A stretch of DNA of 37,648 nt from Gracilaria vermiculophylla. Its lineage: Eukaryota > Rhodophyta > Florideophyceae > Gracilariales > Gracilariaceae. Location: NCBI GenBank assembly GCA_019155205.2, contig JAHNZQ020003147.1:1405025-1442672 (forward strand), given 5' to 3'. Under the pieces are notes generated by a model. It was not told where the DNA came from, ran no database searches, and worked only from the letters and a program-made list of their open reading frames with translations. This document shows, piece by piece, positions 30,643 through 37,648 of the stretch; the first letter of the stretch is position 1, and each line of letters starts with the position of its first letter. A program made the translations under genes and the position numbers.

Positions 30643-31399
30643 TTCTGCGTCAACCGTGCAGAGGGCTTTTATCCGTATACTAGAAACGACCTCCGTTAGG
30701 CCAAAGCTCGACGAGAAAGAGCAACACGGAGCCTCTACGCATGACCATGGGGGTTTTCCTGGGTGGATGTGATCTTAGTTTCAGTGGGGATGGCTGCTGC
30801 GAATGCGCATCGCGATGAGACATGTTACCCTAAGGTTCAACCGTTTTGGGTACTGGACCGTGCACTGCCGACGCACAAGCGACTGCGACAGGATGCATTC
30901 CAAGTGAAACGCGATAACCGTGGTTTTCTTTTGTGAAGCGGATATCTTTATATGCGGCTCAATAACTTCCGGTCTCAGTTGCTGTGTCCTTAAGGTTCCG
31001 GAAATTCTTCTCATGTTCCTGCGGGATGACGGCCCTCATTGCCCGGGTGAGAGTACTACAGTATACTGGATCTTGAGATAAGCGAATCTCGCAGGGCGGT
31101 GGGTAGCCCCGCCGGTGTGCGAATCGGACATTTCTGTAGGATCCTGTTTAAGCGTACGAGGTAGGGGAAGAGGGTGTCCTCTTCCTATATTGTGCTCCAT
31201 GCGACGAGGCGTATGTCAGAGAAAGAGCCTCTTGCTCTCCTTTGAGCGTGATCTCGTCAATCTGCTCTTAGGTGTTGGACTCCAGCGTCTGGGCGGATGC
31301 CCGACGGTTCTTGAAAGCTATTTGTCTTTCCAAGAATGGAGCGCAGCTACGGCGATTGGCACGGTGGGTACTCCCATAGAATTTCGCGAAACGTGCTAG
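30643..31399 (-). pseudogene. Likely Gag C-terminus/Pol N-terminus remnant of copy 4
   Basis: Lies between protease and capsid-like sequence of the same element. Frames are short and broken (for example CEIRLSQDPVYCSTLTRAMRAVIPQEH around 31000-31100). No intact CCHC knuckle is readable. Assigned by position. Confidence 0.45.
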
Positions 31400-32905
31400 C
31401 TTCTTATAGGTGGTCTTCGGGTGGATTTGAAAATGAATACTCACCCTGGCACGTATCTAGGCAAAAGGAGACCCTCGAAAAACAACGACTTCAACCGCAG
31501 TTCGGAGTACACGTTCCCATACTATAAGGCCTTCTTCCACAAATTCTATGAGAACCCCGTTTCGTTCGTGCCTGCACCTTGCCTGTTGATAGTGACTTCA
31601 ACATCAGCACTGGCTACCATCTCATCTATTGCGTACCTTTTAAGGAGGAAATTTAACACCTCAAGGTACGACGTCAACATCTCCCTTCCAGGATCATCCA
31701 CAATTGTGATCTCTCTCGAGAAGCGCGGCTGCAGCATCAAGTGTCCTTACCTATGAGGTATATTAAAAGCAACAGACGGCGGCATCTTCATGGACACCAG
31801 TGGTATTACACGCCGAACGGAAAAGTGTTAGAAAATATATCACCGAGATAAGGTCTTTATCTGAGAAAAAGTGCTTCTTCATTTGAATATACATTCGGTG
31901 CTGGATCCGTGCAAGTCGTCTAGCGACTGATACGTCGTAAAGAGTAAAGCGGTCATTCACTTCGTGGGTGTTTTGATCCACCACTTTGCGGAGGAGGTCG
32001 TTAAGCGGGACGACCTTCCTTACCCTTCTGCTTTTCTCCTTGAAAGGTATACTATTCTCCAAGCTGGAGCTGTTTACGGATTCAAAGTCTGAGCTTCTCT
32101 CCGAAGCGGTGCCTTGTTTTTTTATTTCCTCCCTCCGTTTCTTTCAACGTCTTTACTGTAGGTGTTCTCGGTGCCTTCAGTTAAATTCGCCATCGCGATT
32201 CACACTACACTTATCCTGTCTTTCTCTTCTTGGGTGAAGTACTTCGCAACCGGAATCCTGTCGTCTTCCATGAGGCAACAGCTCTAGACGGTTTAGAGCA
32301 ATATTTCTGAGGTTTTCCCGTTTTTCTAAGGCCGTATCCTTTCCTCTTCTGGCGTAGGGGGTGGAAGTACCCTGTTCTTCTCTGCCCGGGGTCACCTTAG
32401 GTGGTATTAGGGGACACCTCTCCTGTACGAGAGAATGAATTTGAAATGCCGCTGCGGGGAGGAGATGCAGAGTTTGGGAACAAACCTCCTCACGAATACC
32501 ATCTGAGACCCTTTCTAAGAAAGGATCCGATTTCAGCAACGCATCCATGGCCAGGTGAGCACTCTCCGATGCAATTTCGTTCACAAGGGCGTGGCGGCGG
32601 GCTCCAAAATGTGCCTCGACACCCACATGGATTCTTTTGACCAGCTCTTGTGAGAACGAATCCGTAAAGCGCGAGGATGGGGACTCCAAGGGTGAGTTAG
32701 CTTTCGGGTGTTCTCACGCCTGCAGCTCTTAAGGTGGCGGCTGCGATGTTGTGTGCGGTTTTTTAACCTCCACGTCGGCGTTCTCCAGCGGTGTTGCGGG
32801 GGGATCCGCTTGACTTTAATCGTGCACTTTCGTAAGGAGATTCCTGAAACGCTTCACAGAGGAGCCAGAATTTCTAAGGAGACTTTTAATGTCCTCCAGT
32901 CTGAC
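31400..32905 (-). pseudogene. gypsy gag of copy 4
   Basis: 32905-32720 matches the start of the gag at 15960-16100. 32689-32177 is an open 170-codon stretch (RFTDSFSQELVKRIHVG, VEAHFGARRHAL, then basic GKDTA and RRERQDK repeats) equal to 16190-16690. 32062-31763 reads VPLNDLLRKVVDQNTHEVNDRFTLYD and then VARRLARIQHRMYIQMKKHFF; 31740-31546 continues (SREITIVDDPGREMLTSYLEVLNFLLKRYA). This helical region is probably the capsid, absent from copy 3 because of the N gap. Stops and shifts break the frame between these pieces. Confidence 0.7.
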
Positions 32906-33766
32906 GGCCAATTATTTGTTCAATTTATCTATGGGAAGTTTTGTGTGGCTCTCGTCATGTACACATCGAAATTCCTTCTTTTTCATCCTTTGTGGACAGG
33001 GCTAGTAGAGCACTTATTCAACGAACTCGACGCAAAATTGCGATCAGAAATGACGCCATTTTGTCTTGTAGACACGTAATGGTACTTCACAACGAGGAAA
33101 TATAAAACTAGTATGCCTCCACAGGCCTCATGCCGAAGCCTATAAATCACAAGCGGCTAAGCTCAATTATAGTACCCGTTCTCAAGACGTATAGAATTTA
33201 TCCCCGAGGAGCGCAAGGAGGGAGGGGATTGCTTTCCTTCTTTTCTGATGATCAAAGGCGGTTGAAGTCTCGCCCATTAAATTTAATACAGCTACTGCGT
33301 TGAATTTTGAGGCAGAAAGGAAGATGATTTCCGCTCTGGCATCTAACCTTCGGCTTAAAAGACGTCTCTATGTATGTGGATCTGGGAACCTCGTAGCAGG
33401 AATATGTGAGATATCGCGTGAGCTCTGTTTTCATTCCGATTTACGTCTGCTTTCCGATTCGAGACTAATACGCCTATCCCAAGAGTCCAGAATGCTTAAT
33501 TGCAAACCAATGGAACTCTGGTATATTTCCTAAGAACTCTCAGCCGTCCCGTCTTTGTCGACACTAGCCATTGCTGAAATGGAGATTGCAGCCTCTCTGA
33601 CGTATAATATTGAACATAGCGTCAGCACAATATTTTAAGGTATTGCTACAGTTGCAGGTCCTATCACCGTTGCTCTTGCTCTTGATGACGTCGGGTACCG
33701 GACGAAATTTTTTCTTCTGCCCTTTCAAGGCTGAGTACATCTTTATCCCCCACTTTGGCATGAATA
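32906..33766. other. Region without recognised feature
   Basis: Where a 5' LTR of copy 4 would be expected, none of the LTR landmarks is found. Frames of up to 77 codons show no family likeness. Confidence 0.4.
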
Positions 33767-36533
33767 ATGCGACGGAGGCTTATTGGAGTGAGAAAAAGAG
33801 CCTTCGACGGTGCTTTACATAACACCCATCGTCACCGCGTAGCTGTTGTTTTGGTCGATAATATCAATGCCAATATAATCCAGGCGGGATGTACTTTTGG
33901 GAACCTATCTCATACAATAAATGGCAGTGGAACCATGATGGCACTAGCACCAGTACGAACATCTATCGTAGATCACAGTACAAATGTCGTTCAGAATATC
34001 ATCTGTGACGTAATATCAAAAGCTGTCGTCCGAAGTAATTTGTTACACCACAAAGCTAAATGCACATGTTCACAGCGTGCCAAGCGCACAGAACGTTCTA
34101 CTGCTGAGGCAATAGATAGCATAATATCAGACATAATATCGTATGTTACTCGGTCTTCGCGTATCAAATGCTTTACTAATCTATTCAGACAAATTTCTAG
34201 AATTGATTGCGTCACAAAATCCCTTGGGAACTGGATATCGCTGAGCCATAATGGAGACTTTTAACATGCAATAGATTGCTGGATTAGATTGCCACATTGG
34301 TACAGGGAGCGCTTGGGTTCTAAAAATGGAAAGGAACGATTTAGTATTAGGCAATTGCTTTTTTTTACATTTGAGGGATACGCCGACGAGCCGTGGATAT
34401 TGTAATATGTCTATGCCGACCCTTAAGAAAATGCAGCTTTAAAACATGTGCTTGACAAGGAGATTGATTTGATTCAAAAGCTCTATCGTCCTGGATCCGC
34501 TGAGAATAAGCAAAACGACAGATTTGTTATTGGCGAGGACTATCCAACTTTTAACGCGCTGATGTCTTCTTACTACGAATCCATTCGCGGACAATCATCA
34601 TCTATAAAGGATTTTGCTATGCTTTTCATTGGCGGCTTTCATGCAATCAAGAAAGGACGGTTTAGTGTTGTGAAACCCTTTGCTTTTGGCTCAGGGCTTG
34701 AATCTTTACTAGACTGCACTGGTTTGAGCGACTAAAACGTTCAGAATTTTGACAATCTTGGAAACAATAGAATAAATAGACAAGTTCTGTTTGAATTCTC
34801 ATCATCATTTTTAGTTAGTCTTTTGCAGTGTAGCCATTGAGGACTATGGGGAGTGTTCGGATCAAGTTCGTTCTATTTTTGAGAATTCTCAGCTATTTGA
34901 GGCTCCCATGGCGGGGCGTCGAATGCATGGCTCTATGATAAGACTGGGTGCAGTTCAAACAGAGGGAGACATTCAAATTGGAACAGCGCTTAGAAAAGCA
35001 ATCTTGAGACGTGCATCAAATTCAAAAAAAGGGTTTTCCCAAGCTCGTTTCGTTCTCTTTGAGTTAGTTATGATGCGCCTGCTGTATTACGTGTTTCAAA
35101 GATGCGGATAGACTCATGTCGTCGACAAATATTTTTTCCTGCTTTTGCCTGCGACACATGTCACAAGGAAAATCCCGTACATGGAGCAATCATTATTGTA
35201 CGCAATCCTTAAGAGGACAATGCCACTGAATCTCTTCCGAATTATGTACGAAGACCTACCCGGGGCTGCATGCATAAATATGGAACAAACGCAGAGCAGG
35301 CATTCTAACTTATGGCATGACGAGTGTCTAGAAGCCTCCATCATCCGGCATACAAAGTCACTTATTTACAATAACGTCGAGGTGGTGGCAGAGTCCCCTG
35401 CTTGGTCACAAGCTGTTGCCCATATCCTTGAAGCACCATATGGCCAAATACGAACCTCAAAGTCAATTTAGAATTCAAGATCTTCCGAGGAGTATGATGA
35501 CGATGGAATTAGAGTAGAGCAAGACAAAGAGAAAAGCACTGCCTCCGGTATTGGCGCAATGCTTAAACATATGGAGAAAGTAGGATATATGAGCTCAGAG
35601 CATTTTTCCAAAGAAGGTTCAAGTAATCCTTTCACTGGGCACCCCTGAACCGAAAGAAATGGAGGGTTTGTGCACAGTCTAACGACGCTGCATGAAAGTT
35701 GCAAATATATTCTGTAAGATGTTGTTTGATAAAGAACGCGGTGGTCTTACAAGGAGTGAAATAGTGGAAGACACTGGCAAGAAGCTACCACGCAAGCGCA
35801 TCACAACCCGATTTGCAAGCAATCCTGCTAGGCTAATGTTTTCCTCGCCGTCCACCGTTGCATCGACTCACCTTAAAAAAATAAAGAAGGTAAGGATAGG
35901 AGAGGTTGTCTACAAAAACAGAGGGAAGCTTTTAGCCAATTTTAAGCACAACCTTCTTAATTCTCTAGAGTCGTTACTGTCCACCGACAAAGATGGTAAT
36001 CTGAACATAAAGAAATCAAAGGATCGAAGAGAAAACATTCAAGCCGTGTGATTCTGACAAAAGAACGTCTGGGATAGTGGACATATAAAAACGAATAGAG
36101 CAAAATCATACAGGAAATATCTTGAAGGGAATGTTCCGTACCATGAAAACACACCTGTGTTTATTATATCTCTCCAAGCTCGCAAAAAAACCAAGCTTAC
36201 AATTCTTAAAAGAAGGATTTAGATCTCACCCGAATGGTTACAAACAAGTGTATATAGATTTGATAATCCGCAGACATTGCCAGCTACCAAATAACCAAAA
36301 CGCAAGGACGCTGCGGAAAAGGCTTCTTCTTGCTATGGAAGTTACTTTAAAGCCAGCACTGATCGGTAGTCGAGCAGCTATGGTGAAACATTTTTGTTTT
36401 TTATCAGATGTTCCAGATGTGATGATTAAACCTAAGATTGTTGAGCAGAACAGAAAGGACTCTTTTAGGGTAGGTGAATGCACTTCTGGAAACAATACAT
36501 CATGTATACCGGAGTTGGACAGTGAGACATCTT
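33767..36533 (+). pseudogene. Unidentified degenerate coding region
   Basis: Long protein-like stretches on + in consecutive frames. 33810-34735 is one frame with stops at 34262, near 34402 and 34417. 34850-35648 is one frame with TAG at 35109 and 35469. 35640-36050 is one frame with TAA near 35680. 36122-36530 forms another. Composition is lysine-rich and normal for protein (for example YPTFNALMSSYYESIRGQ, MEQSLLYAILKRTMPLNLF, YIDLIIRRHCQLPNNQNARTLRKR). I cannot name a family. It could be a dead large DNA transposon, an integrated viral relic or a host pseudogene. The gypsy LTR at 36534 cuts its 3' side. Confidence 0.4.
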
Positions 36534-37087
36534 TGTGGTACTGTCAGCCCTCCTGTCGAGGTAGTAAAGCACAACGTCCGGTAGGAGTTTTTGGTGACTC
36601 CAAAGGTGCGTATTCCTAAAGGTGGTCTCCGGTATCCGCTGTCGCGAGCCGGGGAAATTCTGAAAGGGATCCGCAAACACCAAGCGGAGGGGGAGGTTCA
36701 CTGGGCGGACAATGCTCCTCCAGGCGCTGCTATGATGCGACCTGGGAATCGGCGGCTTAGAAACCTGCTTGAATAGACAAGAGACTGCAACAGGAAAATG
36801 TATAAGAAGACTCAAGGGTGCTTGTCTTTACTTCCCCAGAGGTCGAGCTCAACCGGCAGATTAAATATCAAGCCGGGAGCCCGCCTCGGCAGGTCGCACT
36901 ACTGTGCTAATTACCTGCATAAAATATCTAAAATAAATAATAAATTCTACCGTACCTCAAGGATACTGTAGCGCACGCGGGCAAGATTATGCACCACGTG
37001 GCTCAGCTAATAAATTACGAACCCTCCTTAGGAATATTATACCATAAGGCCGAACCACCATATTTCCGTAGGAGCCACTGTACTACA
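36534..37087 (-). repeat. 3' LTR of gypsy copy 5 (554 bp)
   Basis: TGTGGTACTGTCAG at the left and CACTGTACTACA at the right are the reversed LTR ends. Full-length match to the other LTRs. It is inserted at the end of the unidentified coding region. Confidence 0.9.
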
Positions 37088-37648
37088 TACACCCTTTCCG
37101 AAATTGCACCACGTCCTCGAGATGCATCTTCCGATTTCTTGGACCCTGGGGTGGCTCCTATCGGTGTTGCTGCACGTTCGGCCTCCGGCGGTTCGCTCGT
37201 TCTCTCCTTCAGGCGTTCCTTCTCTTTTCCATACTCCCGCGCGGCGGGTTGCCGCGGGTTCGCATTTCACTCCTTGCGGCGTGCGTGGGCTCCAGCTCCT
37301 CTTCACCCGGCGATATCCGCTCCTTCTTGGTGTCATCCTTCGGTGCTGCTGCGCCATTCGGCAGCGCGAGCGTCCGTATCTTCCGGCGCATCGTCCGCGG
37401 TGCACACGCGCAACTCCCGTGGACGGAGCGTGGGGCAGTCCCGCGAGGGTACCGACCCCCCCGGGAGGCGTTCGCGACTCTGACTTCTCCGAGGTTACTT
37501 CTTTTGGCAACACCCGCGTCTACGCGTCCGCTCATCATTTCTCCGTGAAGGCGCCGGACTCACAAGTTGCTCGTCCGCACCCCCACCGTTCTCCGTTGGA
37601 TATGAGCGCGCGCCCCGCGATGGTGCTCAATAACTCGTCCGATGCCGG
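37088..37648 (+). promoter_or_regulatory. GC-rich spacer upstream of antisense ORF, copy 5
   Basis: Contains the polypurine tract (reverse of 37092-37099) and is similar to the reverse of 2420-2984 over its length. As in copy 1 it would precede the antisense ORF, which lies outside the window. No independent gene is supported. Confidence 0.4.

Larger units (their letters stand above)
25003..32905 (-). mobile_element. Old Ty3/gypsy copy 4 (reverse orientation)
   Basis: Same family as copies 1 and 3, reversed. From the right: gag (about 32905-31400), protease (30642-30158), RT/RNase H/integrase/chromodomain (30158-27097), purine tract, antisense ORF on + (26060-26764), spacer and 3' LTR (25462-25003). 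The 5' LTR is not detectable; family similarity stops near 32905 within gag. Compared with copy 3, the reading frames are broken by many shifts, so this is the oldest copy here. It is useful because it covers the region lost in the N gap of copy 3. Confidence 0.85.
36534..37648 (-). mobile_element. Ty3/gypsy copy 5, 3' end (runs off the right edge)
   Basis: Reverse-oriented 3' LTR followed on the right by the polypurine tract and the GC-rich spacer found at 2262-2984 in copy 1. The last 50 bases (CCGTTGGATATGAGCGCGCG...) match the reverse of 2420-2480, so the window ends about 200 bp before the expected antisense-ORF start. Confidence 0.9.

Noticed and set aside
1..37648. CRISPR arrays, rRNA genes, tRNA genes, bacterial operons
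   Set aside because: None seen. Repeats here are LTRs, one minisatellite and one tandem duplication; the gene content is eukaryotic.

Overview
The window looks like nuclear DNA of a multicellular (florideophyte) red alga, most like Chondrus crispus. This is an inference from content: four compact, nearly intron-free eukaryotic genes, one of them a plastid-targeted-looking SOUL protein, sit among decayed LTR retrotransposons. The only intron I can place is 59 bp, with GTACGT, CTAAC and TAG signals. No species-diagnostic marker is present.

Gene island (6592-13132): an Nse1-like SMC5/6 subunit (+), a LURP-one-related protein with a Pro/Tyr-rich N-terminus (-), an SLC4-family bicarbonate/anion transporter (+) and a SOUL heme-binding protein (-). 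The second and third diverge from a 632 bp GC-rich spacer. The third and fourth converge with 18 bp between stop codons.

Everything else is mobile DNA or its remains. One Ty3/gypsy chromovirus family, with LTRs of about 553 bp (TGTAGTAC...GTACCACA), occurs five times. (1) The 3' part of a + copy is at 1-3537. (2) A solo LTR at 4897-5449 lies inside a Tc1/mariner transposon (4383-6264). (3) A nearly whole + copy is at 15170-22328, with a 100-N scaffold gap and a truncated 3' LTR. (4) An old minus-strand copy is at 25003-32905. (5) The 3' end of a minus-strand copy is at 36534-37648. A PIF/Harbinger transposase fragment is cut by copy 1, an unclassified gag-like remnant abuts copy 3, and a tandem 380 bp duplication and an unidentified coding-like ruin fill the remaining space. 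Both window ends fall inside the same repeat family.

The most unusual item is a large antisense ORF carried by this gypsy family between pol and the 3' LTR, transcribed toward pol. Its full length is about 627 codons. It is present in copies 1, 3 and 4, always convergent with pol, with the same stop position and the same three-part layout: globular N-terminus, Pro/Val linker with a doubled QPRLRSVPV-like motif, and a charged helical C-terminus. In copy 4 its surviving part is still open although pol has collapsed. I recognise no family for it. Two further family-wide signals are a second purine tract between pol and the antisense ORF and a marked excess of CCT-N(1-2)-AGG palindromes across LTRs, gag, pol and the antisense ORF.
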